Made by a program: the position numbers and the translations under genes
Assembly: GCA_913060975.1 (NCBI GenBank)
Contig: CAJXVC010000006.1
Coordinates: 124,001-188,000 of the forward strand
Direction of reading: 5' to 3'
Length of the DNA: 64,000 nt
Source: an uncultured Gammaproteobacteria bacterium
Lineage (GTDB): Bacteria; Pseudomonadota; Gammaproteobacteria; Pseudomonadales; Pseudohongiellaceae
In this document: positions 17,156 through 26,687 of the stretch, piece by piece
Layout: the number at the start of each line of letters is the position of its first letter
How positions within the stretch are numbered: the stretch's first letter is position 1
The notes under the pieces: generated by a model
What the model saw: only the letters and a program-made list of their open reading frames with translations
What the model was told of the DNA's origin: nothing
Database searches by the model: none

Positions 17156-18597
17156 TGTTTCTCCTCACCGTACCAGCCAGCATGGGCAGTAATTGCAGCG
17201 GCCAGGGCCAGGGCTACTTCACTAGGGTGGCGTTTTTCTGAATATTTCAAGAGTTCGGGGTGTTCGGCCACGAAGCTGGTGTCGAAATCGCCGCGGCGAA
17301 AATCTTCGTGTTCCAGAATTTGTTGGTAATACGCTGCGGTGGTTTTAATACCGTGCAAGCGCATGTCATCGATTGCCCGCTTGGCGCGCGCGATAGTGTC
17401 TTCCCAGCTCAATGACCAGACGATCAGTTTCAGACACATGGAATCAAAGTAGGGTGGTATTTCATAACCGGTATAGATTGCTGTGTCGACGCGGACGCCA
17501 GGGCCGCCTGGTGCGTAGTAATGCGTTACGCGCCCAAAGCTTGGCAGGAAATCGTTTTTCGGGTCTTCGGCATTGATGCGTAATTGCATCGCAAAACCAC
17601 GGTAAGAGATATCATCTTGCTTGTAACGCAGCTCTTCGCCGGCGGCAATGCGCAGTTGTTCGCGGACCAGATCGACACCGGTAATTTGTTCGGTGATAGT
17701 GTGTTCGACCTGAATGCGTGTATTCATTTCCATGAAGTACATGTCTTCGCCGTCGAGCAGGAATTCCACAGTGCCAGCACTCTCATAGCCGACCGCACTC
17801 GCCGCGCGCACGGCCAGATCACCGAGTGTCTTGCGCTGTTGCTCGTCGATCTGCGGGCTGGGGGCTATCTCGATCAGTTTCTGATTACGGCGCTGCACGG
17901 AACAGTCGCGTTCAAACAGATGAATGACGTTGCCATGGGAGTCGCCAAGAATCTGCACTTCGATGTGGCGCGGATTGACGATGCATTTTTCCATGAAGAC
18001 TTCGGCTGAGCCGAATGCCTTGGTTGCCTCAGAGATAACGCGCGGATATTGCTTGCGTACTTCTTCGGCATTATCGCAACGGCGGATGCCGCGACCGCCA
18101 CCACCCGAGGTGGCTTTGATCATAATTGGGAAACCAATGCGCTCGGCTTCTTTCAGGGCATCGTCGAGATTTTCGAGATTGCCTTCCGAGCCGGGAGTAA
18201 CCGGGACTTTGGCCGCGGTCATTGTGGCGCGAGCCTGTGTCTTGTCGCCCATCTTGTGAATGACTTCAGCAGAAGGGCCGACAAAAGTGACGCCTTTCAT
18301 TCGGCACAAGCGGGCAAACTGGGCATTTTCGGACAGAAATCCATAGCCGGGGTGAATTGCATCACAGCCGGTTTCAACGGCGAGATTGACTAGCCGCAGT
18401 GGGTCCAAATAACCCGCCAGGGGGTCATCACCGAGGAAGTAGGATTCGTTGGCTCGTTTGACATACAGACCATAACGATCGGGTTCGGTATAAATGGCTA
18501 CCGACCGGATATTGGCTTCAGCACAAGCGCGCACAATGCGGAGGGCTATTTCGCCACGATTGGCGATAAGCAGTTTGTTAATCTTTTTTCTGGTCAT
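17152..18597 (-). CDS. pycA: Pyruvate carboxylase subunit A (biotin carboxylase)
   Basis: ATP-dependent carboxylation of the biotin on PycB with bicarbonate. It begins KINKLLIANRGEIALRIVRA. The HPGYGFLSEN motif and the ATP-grasp glycine loop (KATSGGGGRGIRRC) are intact, as are the MNTRIQVEH catalytic motif and a C-terminal biotin carboxylase domain. Length 481 aa, slightly longer than AccC. No accB or accA is adjacent; pairing with pycB makes pyruvate carboxylase the best assignment. Confidence 0.93.
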   Translation of the reverse strand: MTRKKINKLLIANRGEIALRIVRACAEANIRSVAIYTEPDRYGLYVKRANESYFLGDDPLAGYLDPLRLVNLAVETGCDAIHPGYGFLSENAQFARLCRMKGVTFVGPSAEVIHKMGDKTQARATMTAAKVPVTPGSEGNLENLDDALKEAERIGFPIMIKATSGGGGRGIRRCDNAEEVRKQYPRVISEATKAFGSAEVFMEKCIVNPRHIEVQILGDSHGNVIHLFERDCSVQRRNQKLIEIAPSPQIDEQQRKTLGDLAVRAASAVGYESAGTVEFLLDGEDMYFMEMNTRIQVEHTITEQITGVDLVREQLRIAAGEELRYKQDDISYRGFAMQLRINAEDPKNDFLPSFGRVTHYYAPGGPGVRVDTAIYTGYEIPPYFDSMCLKLIVWSLSWEDTIARAKRAIDDMRLHGIKTTAAYYQQILEHEDFRRGDFDTSFVAEHPELLKYSEKRHPSEVALALAAAITAHAGWYGEEKQ

Positions 18598-18920
18598 TGA
18601 ATACTTCAGTAACTGATCAAGCCTGAGACGGGTGCAGTAAGTGTACCGCCGGAGTCAGTAGGGACATTGTTATGTTATCAAGGCGTCGTCTACGCGTGCT
18701 TTCCGGTGTCAGCTTGCTCTTTTAGTTTTTCCTGACAGACGCTTCGAGGGGCACAATGATGCGCCTTGTGCCAACCCCCCGAATATCTGGGGCTGTTGGT
18801 GCTCGCGAAGGCTTGCTGCAGGCCAAGAGGCAGGATTTTACCTAATACTGGGCCAGCAAGCGACCTGAATAGCACACTTCCTGAATGCAATTACTGTTGA
18901 TTTTTCAATGACTTCGTGTC
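18598..18920. other. Intergenic region upstream of pycA
   Basis: No gene or clear signal is visible. It should contain the pycAB promoter and the region upstream of it; I could not find a good promoter match. Confidence 0.4.
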
Positions 18921-19247
18921 TTACCCCTGAGTCTTTGGCGCGGTGGGGAGTACCTGCCAGTCAGGCTCGGCAAACTCGCCGATCAATTCGATACGGCAAT
19001 ACTCTGCTTGCGCTTGTACTATAGCCTTGACCCGATCATCGACCCGGCTACTGGCACTGTCACGGGCTGCCTTGTCCTGCCAATGGGCGATGGCCAGCAG
19101 GCGCTGGGGATTATCAAGGTCGCGATGCAGGTAGGTGCCACGGGCGCCCGCTGCCTGTTGGATGATTTTACTGGCTTCCACCCAGGCGTTAGCATAATTA
19201 TCCGGGTTGTGGCCCGGGGCGACATGGACAAGGAACAGATATTTCAT
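18921..19247 (-). CDS. Small protein with dimeric alpha/beta-barrel (ABM-like) fold
   Basis: A 108-aa protein starting MKYLFLVHVAPGHNP. The pattern (beta strand, helix, LLAIAHWQDKAARDS strand-helix, then YCRIELIGEF) resembles antibiotic biosynthesis monooxygenase or EthD-type ferredoxin-like domains. No catalytic residue can be named. It is divergent from the amidotransferase gene. Confidence 0.6.
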   Translation of the reverse strand: MKYLFLVHVAPGHNPDNYANAWVEASKIIQQAAGARGTYLHRDLDNPQRLLAIAHWQDKAARDSASSRVDDRVKAIVQAQAEYCRIELIGEFAEPDWQVLPTAPKTQG

Positions 19248-19342
19248 GGCTCGGTCATCCGGTATTGGACTGCTAGTTAGACTGCTAGACAGTCACTGAG
19301 TGCATGAATGAGTCAATTCATGATGAATGAAAGGATAGTGAC

Positions 19343-20128
19343 GTGAAACCCTTTTTAGTCATACAGCTGCGCCCTGAAGAGGCGACGGCGGACAGCGAGT
19401 TTGCAAAGATTCTGCATTATGGGCAATTGACGCAAGATGCAGTGGTGCGTCTGCGTGCGGAACAAAAAGGCCTGCCGGAAATCCACCTGGATCAGTATGC
19501 AGGCGTGATCGTCGGTGGCAGCCCATTTGATATCAGTACGCCAGCCGACCAGAAAACGGCCATACAGCGGGAGATCGAAGCCGGGTTCCAGGCCTTGTTC
19601 GACGACATTGTGGCCATGGACTTTCCGTTTCTTGGCTGTTGCTCCGGGAGTGGTTTATTGGGGCATTATCTCGGCGCCTCGATATCGAGAAAATACGCCG
19701 AGCCGGTCAGTAGTGTGGAGATTGTGCTAACTGAAGAAGGCAAGAATGATCCCTTGCTGAAGGCGATGCCGGAGTCATTCAAAGTGCTAACGGGGCACAA
19801 AGAAGCCTGTGATTCTCTGCCGGAGTCGGCAGTGTTATTGGCGAGCAATGCCCAGTGCCCGGTGCAGATGTTTCGCGTCGGCAAGAATGTCTACGCCACG
19901 CAATTTCATCCGGAGGGCGACCCGGAAGGCTTTGCGGTGCGCATTCAGGTTTACCGCAACCACGGCTATTTTCCTGAAGAGACTGCCGCGCAGTTAATCG
20001 ATGCCGTTACCCGTGAATACACGCCGCAGGCGCACGCCATTCTGGCGCGCTTTGTTGAGTGTTATGGCAAACAAGATAATAGTCAGCACGTTAATAGCCA
20101 GTACGTTAATAGTAAGGACAACGGCTGA
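19343..20128 (+). CDS. Class I glutamine amidotransferase-like protein
   Basis: A 261-aa protein related to the GMP synthase glutaminase domain. The nucleophile elbow is FLGCCSGSG with Cys100. QFHPEGDPEGF carries the expected His and Glu. The family also includes gamma-glutamyl-polyamine or -amino acid hydrolases, so the substrate is open. Start is GTG with AAAGGA upstream. The last about 20 residues (SQHVNSQYVNS) come from a 15-bp tandem repeat and are probably dispensable. It overlaps the epimerase start by one base (TGATG). Confidence 0.8.
   Translation: MKPFLVIQLRPEEATADSEFAKILHYGQLTQDAVVRLRAEQKGLPEIHLDQYAGVIVGGSPFDISTPADQKTAIQREIEAGFQALFDDIVAMDFPFLGCCSGSGLLGHYLGASISRKYAEPVSSVEIVLTEEGKNDPLLKAMPESFKVLTGHKEACDSLPESAVLLASNAQCPVQMFRVGKNVYATQFHPEGDPEGFAVRIQVYRNHGYFPEETAAQLIDAVTREYTPQAHAILARFVECYGKQDNSQHVNSQYVNSKDNG
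20078..20115 (+). repeat. 15-bp tandem repeat at the 3' end of the amidotransferase gene
   Basis: AATAGTCAGCACGTT, AATAGCCAGTACGTT and a partial AATAGTAA encode the HVNSQYVNS tail just before the stop codon. Confidence 0.8.
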
Positions 20129-21117
20129 TGAAAGTGTTGGTAACTGGATCAGCCGGTCATCTGGGTGAAGCGCTAGTGTACTCGCTTCGCGCAGACGGAT
20201 TAGACGTCGTGGGGCTTGATCTGAAGGCGTCGCCATTTACCGACATAGTTGGCTCGATCACTTGTCGAGAAGCCGTGCGGGAGGCTGTCGCGGGGTGTGA
20301 TTCCATCCTGCATACAGCCACGCTGCATAAGCCACATGTGGGTACGCATACGCGGCAAGACTTCGTGGATATCAATATTTCCGGCACTTTGAATCTGCTG
20401 GAAGAGGCGGTCAGCAGCAATTGCCAGTCGTTTATCTATACCAGCACGACAAGCACATTCGGAGATGCCATGCAGCCGCAAGCAGGCGAAGCTGCGGTGT
20501 GGGTCACTGAAGAGCTGCGCCCGCAGCCGAAGAACATCTATGGCGTTACCAAGGTGGCTGCTGAGGATCTTTGCCAGCTTTTTCACCGCAACACTGGTTT
20601 GCCGTGCCTGGTATTGAAGACCTCGCGATTTTTCCCGGAACAGGATGACACAAAAGACCGGCGAGATGGCTTTGCAGACGCCAACCTCAAAGTGAATGAA
20701 TTACTGAACCGCAGAATTGATATTGCCGATATCGTAAGCGCACACACAATGGCAATGACCAACGCTGCGCGTATCGGTTTCGAAAAATTGATCCTCACGG
20801 CAACGACACCTTTCAGTCAATCCGACGCCGCCAATCTGGCTGTGAACATGCCTGCGGTTTTGCAAAACTACATCCCGGACTATGTCGAGCAATTCAACCG
20901 CAAAAACTGGCGCATGTTTCAAACGCTGGATCGCGTTTATGACAACAGCAAGGCGCGAAGAATTCTCGGCTGGGAACCCAAGTACAATTTCAAACAGGCT
21001 ATCGAGCGGATTGCTCAGGACAAGGACTACCGCAGTGAACTGGCGCGGCAGATCGGCAGCAAGGGGTACCATGATGAGGCCTTTGTTGATGGGCCTTTTC
21101 CGGTGACCGGCTTTTAG
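20128..21117 (+). CDS. NAD-dependent epimerase/dehydratase family protein
   Basis: Extended short-chain dehydrogenase of 329 aa. N-terminal VLVTGSAGHLGEALV is the GxxGxxG NAD(P) loop; residues near 150 contain NIYGVTKVAAEDL, the YxxxK catalytic pair, preceded by TSTTSTFG with the Ser/Thr. Translationally coupled to the amidotransferase by a TGATG overlap. The substrate is probably a nucleotide sugar or a related compound, not resolvable here. Confidence 0.85.
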   Translation: MKVLVTGSAGHLGEALVYSLRADGLDVVGLDLKASPFTDIVGSITCREAVREAVAGCDSILHTATLHKPHVGTHTRQDFVDINISGTLNLLEEAVSSNCQSFIYTSTTSTFGDAMQPQAGEAAVWVTEELRPQPKNIYGVTKVAAEDLCQLFHRNTGLPCLVLKTSRFFPEQDDTKDRRDGFADANLKVNELLNRRIDIADIVSAHTMAMTNAARIGFEKLILTATTPFSQSDAANLAVNMPAVLQNYIPDYVEQFNRKNWRMFQTLDRVYDNSKARRILGWEPKYNFKQAIERIAQDKDYRSELARQIGSKGYHDEAFVDGPFPVTGF

Positions 21118-21123
21118 TGCAGA

Positions 21124-21924
21124 TCAGGGTAGCAGGCTTGCTTCATATGCCGGATTTTCTCGCATCAACCGCATCAGATCTGCCGGGCTCATGTAGGCGC
21201 CTCCGCCACCTTCGCTGTTAAGCGCCGCTTGCGGATCGGCATTTAACTGCGAGCGAACAAACAGGGCGTGATCGTAACGTTGCCAACCCAGCCCATAGTC
21301 GATCAAACGGCGATCGGTAGCGCGTTCGAATTCAATGCGACAAGCACTGAACTGACACATCGCATCGCCGGCGATTCCCAGGAATGAGCGCTCAAGATAG
21401 TAGACGGTGTGCGCCAGCTCGTGACCTAAAATTCCTACCTGGGCATTGAAGGGTTGTTTGCTCAACAGCAATGCCTGACGCGGGCCTTCGCGCTCGCTAT
21501 CGATAATGACGTGATAGCGCCGGTTTTTCGCTGAGCGCAGCATGCTGGCCCAATATGGCCGTGACGAAAGCGGAATGTCCACGTCGTTCACTATAAAACG
21601 AATGCGTACATCGCGTAGCTCGGGGTAGTGACTCAGTGCCAAAAGTGCTTGCAGTTCATAGCCCGGAGGCAACTCTTTGTGCTGCCCATAGTGCGCCATA
21701 AGCTCGGCAAATCTGGCTTGCTCTAGTTCCTGTTTATACTCGCGAACAACAGTGTTTGCATTTGCTTCAGCGGCATAGCTGCGCTCGGTAGTGGACATGC
21801 CGAGCAAGCACAACAGCCCGAGCATGGTCGTCTTAATGGCCCGAGCATGCCTGGCACTGCCGGATTTCTGATTGCTGAGTTGCGACCTTGTAAGAATGTT
21901 CTGCATTTTTATACGTGCCGGCAT
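21124..21924 (-). CDS. Exported zinc metallopeptidase-like protein (HExxH)
   Basis: A 266-aa protein with an N-terminal hydrophobic segment (TTMLGLLCLLGMST, residues 32-45) preceded by basic residues, probably a signal peptide or anchor. The zinc motif is GHELAHTVYY (His168, Glu169, His172). A third ligand is likely in IEFERATDRR (Glu198 or Glu200, Asp204), the gluzincin spacing. It converges on the epimerase, six bases apart. The N-terminus may start at the second Met (residue 7). Not assigned to a named family. Confidence 0.7.
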   Translation of the reverse strand: MPARIKMQNILTRSQLSNQKSGSARHARAIKTTMLGLLCLLGMSTTERSYAAEANANTVVREYKQELEQARFAELMAHYGQHKELPPGYELQALLALSHYPELRDVRIRFIVNDVDIPLSSRPYWASMLRSAKNRRYHVIIDSEREGPRQALLLSKQPFNAQVGILGHELAHTVYYLERSFLGIAGDAMCQFSACRIEFERATDRRLIDYGLGWQRYDHALFVRSQLNADPQAALNSEGGGGAYMSPADLMRLMRENPAYEASLLP

Positions 21925-22232
21925 GGTTTTTCTTATTCCGTTTCCTGATTCTGTTATTTTGTTTTTATGTTTTTATGATGCGTCGTTAACTCTTGCTCTG
22001 CGCCTGTTTCTCCGGGCCGGGTAGCGCGGCGCCTAAAAAAGGCTAAAACTACGTAGTTTTACTTGTATTGGCTTGAGTGAGGTGCCAAGTTGCTCTGTTT
22101 ATGGAACTTTTATTGCTAATTCTTTGTCGAACGTTTAAAAATGTGCAACAGATCAAAAAAAATCCTGTTAAATAAGCCAGAATAGCCTAAAGCATTCTTG
22201 CTAATCTGACGTCAATCACACCAGGTGAAGAC
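21925..22232. other. Intergenic region between metallopeptidase and PilZ gene
   Basis: Divergent promoter region. It holds a perfect 18-bp palindrome at 22044-22061 and an AT-rich stretch before the PilZ gene. No gene is seen. Confidence 0.5.
22044..22061. promoter_or_regulatory. Perfect palindrome, candidate operator
   Basis: TAAAACTACGTAGTTTTA is an 18-bp perfect palindrome with a CTACGTAG centre. It lies 119 nt upstream of the metallopeptidase start and 171 nt upstream of the PilZ gene start. TACGTA-centred sites are used by some NarL/LuxR-type regulators; the regulator here is unknown. Confidence 0.4.
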
Positions 22233-22592
22233 ATGAAAAATGAACGACGCAAATATCCTCGAGTGGGCCTGACAGGTGAGGCCAGTATTGCACTGTCTGG
22301 CATAGTACGTACCGGCAAACTCATGAACGTATCTCCGTCTGGTATTCAGATTGAGTCACGTCGCCAACTGATCGAGCAACTCTGCCGCTTCAAGGACGAT
22401 GCCGGTTTGTATCCGGAGTTCGATCTCGAGTTCGTGCTGCCAAACGGCATGCCGGTGAAAGCGCGCTGCGGCGTTTCCCATTGTCGCCGTATTAGTCAGG
22501 AAATCTACCATCTTGGCCTGAATTTTACAGCGCTTTCCCAATTGGATGAGCAGCGTGTTGACGAGTATATTAACCACGCTGTTGCGGCCTGA
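22233..22592 (+). CDS. PilZ domain protein
   Basis: A 119-aa single-domain c-di-GMP receptor candidate. The RxxxR motif is RRKYPR at residues 5-10 and the second motif is NVSPSGIQIES near residues 33-43, both needed for c-di-GMP binding. Preceded by AGGTGA. Standalone PilZ proteins regulate motility, exopolysaccharide or pili; the target is unknown. Confidence 0.9.
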   Translation: MKNERRKYPRVGLTGEASIALSGIVRTGKLMNVSPSGIQIESRRQLIEQLCRFKDDAGLYPEFDLEFVLPNGMPVKARCGVSHCRRISQEIYHLGLNFTALSQLDEQRVDEYINHAVAA

Positions 22593-22808
22593 TCGGAAGT
22601 ATTTGATCCAGCGTCGTCTGAGCCGAAAGGTTTTCCTCGAGACAACGATAAGCGGTAGGTCGGCTAGCGTTTCAGCAGATACTCTCGAGGGACGTTAGAA
22701 CTGCTGGCAATAAGATGATTCAGTTCCCACTCGATTAATGGAATAGCGAATAGGTTAAAATAGCCGGGTTTGTTTCTCATTGCCGCTGTTTTGAATTATC
22801 ATGGCTCC

Positions 22809-24008
22809 ATGAAAGCAGCATTGATTTTCCTCCTCAGTATTACCTTCAGTTCTCTGATCACGGCTCAAGAAGCGCCTCGTCAAACCTTCCAGGAATGGTT
22901 GGCGGAATTACGCTCTGAGGCCAGTCAGCAGGGCATTAGCGAACAGACCCTGTCGGCACTGGATGCCGTTGAGCCACTCGAACGCGTGATTGAGCTGGAT
23001 AACAGCCAACCCGAATTTGTACAAACGTTTACCCGCTATTTGAGCTTGCGCGTGACCTCCAATCAGGTGAGTCGTGGCCAGGCTTTGCTCGATGAGCACG
23101 CCGCGCTGCTGAATGAAGTGCAGAATCGTTACGGTGTGCAGCCGCATTATCTGGTGGCGTTCTGGGCCATTGAAAGTAACTATGGCAGGGCAACGGGCGG
23201 CTTTTCAGTGCTGGATGCGCTGGCGACGCTGGCCTACGATCCGCGCCGGGCAGACTTTTTCCGCCGTGAATTACTCACTGCTTTGCAAATTATTGAAGAT
23301 GGCCATATTGCCCCGGAGAACATGAGCGGGTCATGGGCCGGTGCCATGGGTCAGCTACAGTTCCTCCCTTCGGTCTTTTATCAGTACGGTATTGATGGCG
23401 ACGGCGATGGCCGCGTCGATATCTGGAACAGTCTGCCTGATGTCTTTCATTCGGCCGCCAATTTCCTGTCCAACTCAGGTTGGCAGGGCGATCAGCGCTG
23501 GGGCAGGGAAGTGGTATTGCCTGACAACTTCGACTATGGCCTGACCGGCACGCGTAATCGCAAGCCGCTGAGTGAATGGCGCGATCTTGGCCTCACGCAA
23601 TTGGACGGTTCTCCCGTTCCGGTTGTTGACGGCATGGAAGCCGCAGTTGTTTTACCCGCCGGGGCATCCGGACCGGCGTTTCTGGCGTATGCCAATTTCC
23701 GGGCAACGATGAATTACAATCCATCGACTTTTTACGCTTTGACTGTCGGTCATTTGGCTGACCGCTATGCCGGTGGTGGCCCCATTCAGCGTATGCCGGA
23801 GAACGAGCAGGCGATGACAGTCGCTGATGTGCGTGAATTACAGACCAAGCTGAATGAGCTTGGCTACGATTCAGGCGAGCCTGATGGTCGAGTCGGTAGC
23901 CGAACCCGTGGTGCTATTCGTGACTATCAGGAAGCCAATGGCTTGCCGATGGACGCTTATGCATCACGCGAACTGCTGGATTCAGTGAACGCCGCGTTGA
24001 ATCAATAG
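22809..24008 (+). CDS. Lytic murein transglycosylase (MltB family) with C-terminal peptidoglycan-binding domain
   Basis: Cleaves glycan strands of murein in the periplasm with 1,6-anhydro product. The ATG at 22809 gives a normal signal peptide (MKAALIFLLSITFSSLITAQ). The catalytic Glu is in FWAIESNYGRATG, followed by GSWAGAMGQLQFLPS. Residues about 335-395 form a PG_binding_1 domain (RELQTKLNELGYDSGEPDG). Length 399 aa. No lipobox, so it is soluble periplasmic rather than a lipoprotein. A TTG 13 codons upstream is in frame but spoils the signal peptide. Confidence 0.92.
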   Translation: MKAALIFLLSITFSSLITAQEAPRQTFQEWLAELRSEASQQGISEQTLSALDAVEPLERVIELDNSQPEFVQTFTRYLSLRVTSNQVSRGQALLDEHAALLNEVQNRYGVQPHYLVAFWAIESNYGRATGGFSVLDALATLAYDPRRADFFRRELLTALQIIEDGHIAPENMSGSWAGAMGQLQFLPSVFYQYGIDGDGDGRVDIWNSLPDVFHSAANFLSNSGWQGDQRWGREVVLPDNFDYGLTGTRNRKPLSEWRDLGLTQLDGSPVPVVDGMEAAVVLPAGASGPAFLAYANFRATMNYNPSTFYALTVGHLADRYAGGGPIQRMPENEQAMTVADVRELQTKLNELGYDSGEPDGRVGSRTRGAIRDYQEANGLPMDAYASRELLDSVNAALNQ

Positions 24009-24086
24009 CAACGCTGGTTTATGCTTCGCCCGCCTGTAAGACCTCAGGGCTCAGTCCCTTTCCAGTTAATTTAGTTACGTAATACT

Positions 24087-25139
24087 ATGAATTCGATCAG
24101 TCAGGAAGAACTCGCCCTGCGCCGGTTCCGTCGTATGGCGCTTATTACCCTCAGTGCGGTCTACTTGTTAATTCTGGTAGGTGCCAGCGTGCGCGCCTCG
24201 GGCGCCGGTATGGGGTGTCCTGATTGGCCCACCTGCTTTGGGCAATGGATTCCACCGACCAGCGAAGCGCAGCTGCCTGACAATTATCAAGAGATCTACG
24301 CAGAGCTCGGTTACGGCGATACGCGTTTCAATGTGGTTAAAACCTGGACCGAGTATGCCAATCGACTGGTTGGCGTGACTATTGGCTTGCTGATATTCAT
24401 TACTGCCATCTTGTCCTGGCCATTACGAAGTCAGGATCGCAGTATTCCTGTCGCCGCGATAGCGACGTTTCTGATGGTTGGCTTTCAGGGCTGGCTGGGT
24501 GCCAAAGTTGTTGCGTCCAATTTACAGCCGGGCATGATTACCCTGCACATGTTGATGGCGCTGGCGATTGTTGCCGCGCTGATATTTGCACTGGCGCAGG
24601 CACGGCGCAGTATCATGGTCGGGCAGCCGGTAGTCAGCATTGATCCAGGCTTTCAGCGCTGGCTCTATATTGTGCTTGGTATGACGATCCTGCAGGTTGC
24701 CATGGGCACTCAGGTCCGGGAAATGACTGACATGATTCGCGAAGCTCAAGGTGAAGAACTCCGCACGGAATGGATCGAATTCATGCCCTGGTTCTTTTAC
24801 GTACATCGCAGCTTTTCCGCGCTGGTCTTGCTGGCCAATCTTTGGCTGGCCGTGCTGCTGATCCGCTCGCTCGGCTGGCAGCATACACTGACGCGTCTGA
24901 CCTTTACGATGGTGGCGGTCATTGTGCTGGCGGTAGGCTCGGGTGCCACGCTTGGTCATTTGGGTATGCCGGCGCTGATTCAGCCGACACACTTGCTGGC
25001 AGCGACACTTCTGTTTGGTCTGCAGTTCCTCATCTGGATGAGTTATCGCCACAGCCTTGCAGGTCGGACCAGTTCTGCTCTGGCCAGTGCACAAGGCCCG
25101 CGAGCACCCGAGACAGCAGAACACGCTGCACTGCCCTGA
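24087..25139 (+). CDS. ctaA: Heme A synthase (CtaA/COX15)
   Basis: Converts heme O to heme A for aa3-type cytochrome oxidase; eight-helix membrane protein. Family landmarks are GAGMGCPDWPTCFG near the N-terminus, EYANRLVG (first His-region helix), PGMITLHMLMAL and FYVHRSFSALV. Length 350 aa. No ctaB or oxidase genes are adjacent, and none is in the window. The C-terminal 25 residues are Ala-rich and unconserved in appearance. Confidence 0.93.
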   Translation: MNSISQEELALRRFRRMALITLSAVYLLILVGASVRASGAGMGCPDWPTCFGQWIPPTSEAQLPDNYQEIYAELGYGDTRFNVVKTWTEYANRLVGVTIGLLIFITAILSWPLRSQDRSIPVAAIATFLMVGFQGWLGAKVVASNLQPGMITLHMLMALAIVAALIFALAQARRSIMVGQPVVSIDPGFQRWLYIVLGMTILQVAMGTQVREMTDMIREAQGEELRTEWIEFMPWFFYVHRSFSALVLLANLWLAVLLIRSLGWQHTLTRLTFTMVAVIVLAVGSGATLGHLGMPALIQPTHLLAATLLFGLQFLIWMSYRHSLAGRTSSALASAQGPRAPETAEHAALP

Positions 25140-25210
25140 ACCTGGCTCCAGGGCGGGTCATGACAAGCGCTTGACCAGGCTCTTGCTTCAGATTCCTGAT
25201 CCGGGCTTTT

Positions 25211-25249
25211 AATTCAGACTCCCAATTCAGACTCCCGATTCAGACACTC
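25211..25249 (+). repeat. Short tandem repeat, 13-bp unit
   Basis: AATTCAGACTCCC twice, then GATTCAGACACTC, in the gap between ctaA and the convergent porin gene. Confidence 0.75.
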
Positions 25250-25291
25250 ATTTCGGGCTGTCTAATTGCGCTTTCCTGTCAGACTTGCCGA

Positions 25292-26683
25292 TCAGAATGT
25301 AAACGTCAGACCAGCGTAAGCATAGCGTGGGTCTTTGTTGGTCAGGTCTGCGGTTTCATGAATGATCGCGCCGCTCTCCATCGCCACATTGCCAGGGATA
25401 ATGTCCCAGCGCACACGTAGCTGAAGATGCTGACCCAGATAATCACCACTCGTGCCGGTGACATCTTGAATGCCAGTACGCCCCCAACTGTCTCGTGCTT
25501 CAGCCAGCCACAAATGCCGGTACAACATCATGATGTCCACCGTCGGTGACAGATCGGCGGTCAGACGCACACCCGGTGAGGCCAGGTTGCTGCGATTGAA
25601 AAAGTTGTACAGTCCCACCACGCCAAATTCAAACGCTGTTGGTCCGTACATGGAATCAAACCGGCCACTGGCATCGTCGAATGGGTTTTCGTCGCCACTG
25701 GCGTAATCAAATTCAAATGTCATGCGCAGACCAGATGGCACAGGGAAGCTATAGCCAACACTCAGGAATTGAAAATAGGCTTGATGATCAAGATCAATCT
25801 GATCGAGGGGGGATGCGGAGCTACGCTGCGTGCCTGTTTGCAGCATGGACTCTATTTCGAAATCAAATTGCCCGGCTTCAGGCATGGCGCGCAGGCGAAA
25901 ACCAAGCGTGTTCAGGCGGCGGTTTCGCGTTTGCGTATCGGCGGTGTCTTTTTCGCGCATGGCGTAGTAATAAAACTCGGCAGGTAGTGAATCCAACAGT
26001 GCCGGCAGTGCAAGATGGACCCCGTAAAAGCGTCGCGAGTCATAGGAGCGATCGGATTGCTGCTCATTGTCGAGCAGGCTTTGGCGATCTGACGGCAGTC
26101 TGGTCACCGTTTGTGTGGCCATGGCCTTGAGTTCGGCGCCACCTGCTAATCGGGTATGCAGTACCGCGCCATCGAAAGCATTGATGGTGTTGCGAAACCG
26201 GTTGCGCGCCATCATGCGGCGACTGCCCCAGTCTTCCGTAAAGCGTCCGAAGCGCAGCGTCGTATTGCCCTCCGGATCAAACTTATAGCCAATGGTGGCT
26301 TGCAGTATGTCCAGCGAGTTAACAGTAGCGGTGCTGATAATACTGTCCGAGTCGGCGAATTCCTGGCGCATGTCAGCCAGTTCGAGTTGGCTGATGAATT
26401 GTTCATTCTGGTACTGCATATCGAGCAGGGTGCGCATGACGTACACCTGGTCGTTCTTGCTCGCGCCAGGTTGCACATTATCAGCAATGTTTTCAAAGCG
26501 GGAACGATGGATGAGTGATACATCAAAGCCGTCGCTGAGATTGAGTTGTTCATTGAGCCGGTAAGGCGATTCGGCAGCGTTGGCCTGGCCTAGCGTCACT
26601 GTCAGGCAGAGACTTGCCACGGCAGTCAGCAGGCGTTGGTTGCAGAGTGAATTCGGTAAGGCGTTGGGCATCCTGATTATCAT
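25292..26683 (-). CDS. Alginate-export-domain outer-membrane porin
   Basis: A 463-aa beta-barrel with a signal peptide ending GQANA and a C-terminal phenylalanine (AYAGLTFTF), as for OMPs inserted by BAM. The DVSLIHRSRFENI start and TLRFGRFTEDWGSRR segment resemble the Alginate_exp family, which includes AlgE and other long-barrel porins. The start has AGGA six bases upstream. A Fur-like box overlaps the start codon (26669-26687), suggesting iron control. The transported substrate is unknown; no alginate genes are nearby. Confidence 0.82.
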   Translation of the reverse strand: MIIRMPNALPNSLCNQRLLTAVASLCLTVTLGQANAAESPYRLNEQLNLSDGFDVSLIHRSRFENIADNVQPGASKNDQVYVMRTLLDMQYQNEQFISQLELADMRQEFADSDSIISTATVNSLDILQATIGYKFDPEGNTTLRFGRFTEDWGSRRMMARNRFRNTINAFDGAVLHTRLAGGAELKAMATQTVTRLPSDRQSLLDNEQQSDRSYDSRRFYGVHLALPALLDSLPAEFYYYAMREKDTADTQTRNRRLNTLGFRLRAMPEAGQFDFEIESMLQTGTQRSSASPLDQIDLDHQAYFQFLSVGYSFPVPSGLRMTFEFDYASGDENPFDDASGRFDSMYGPTAFEFGVVGLYNFFNRSNLASPGVRLTADLSPTVDIMMLYRHLWLAEARDSWGRTGIQDVTGTSGDYLGQHLQLRVRWDIIPGNVAMESGAIIHETADLTNKDPRYAYAGLTFTF

Positions 26684-26687
26684 TATT
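26669..26687 (-). promoter_or_regulatory. Candidate Fur box overlapping the porin start
   Basis: The minus strand AATAATGATAATCAGGATG matches the Fur consensus GATAATGATAATCATTATC at 15 of 19 positions. It covers the ATG at 26681-26683. Confidence 0.5.
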
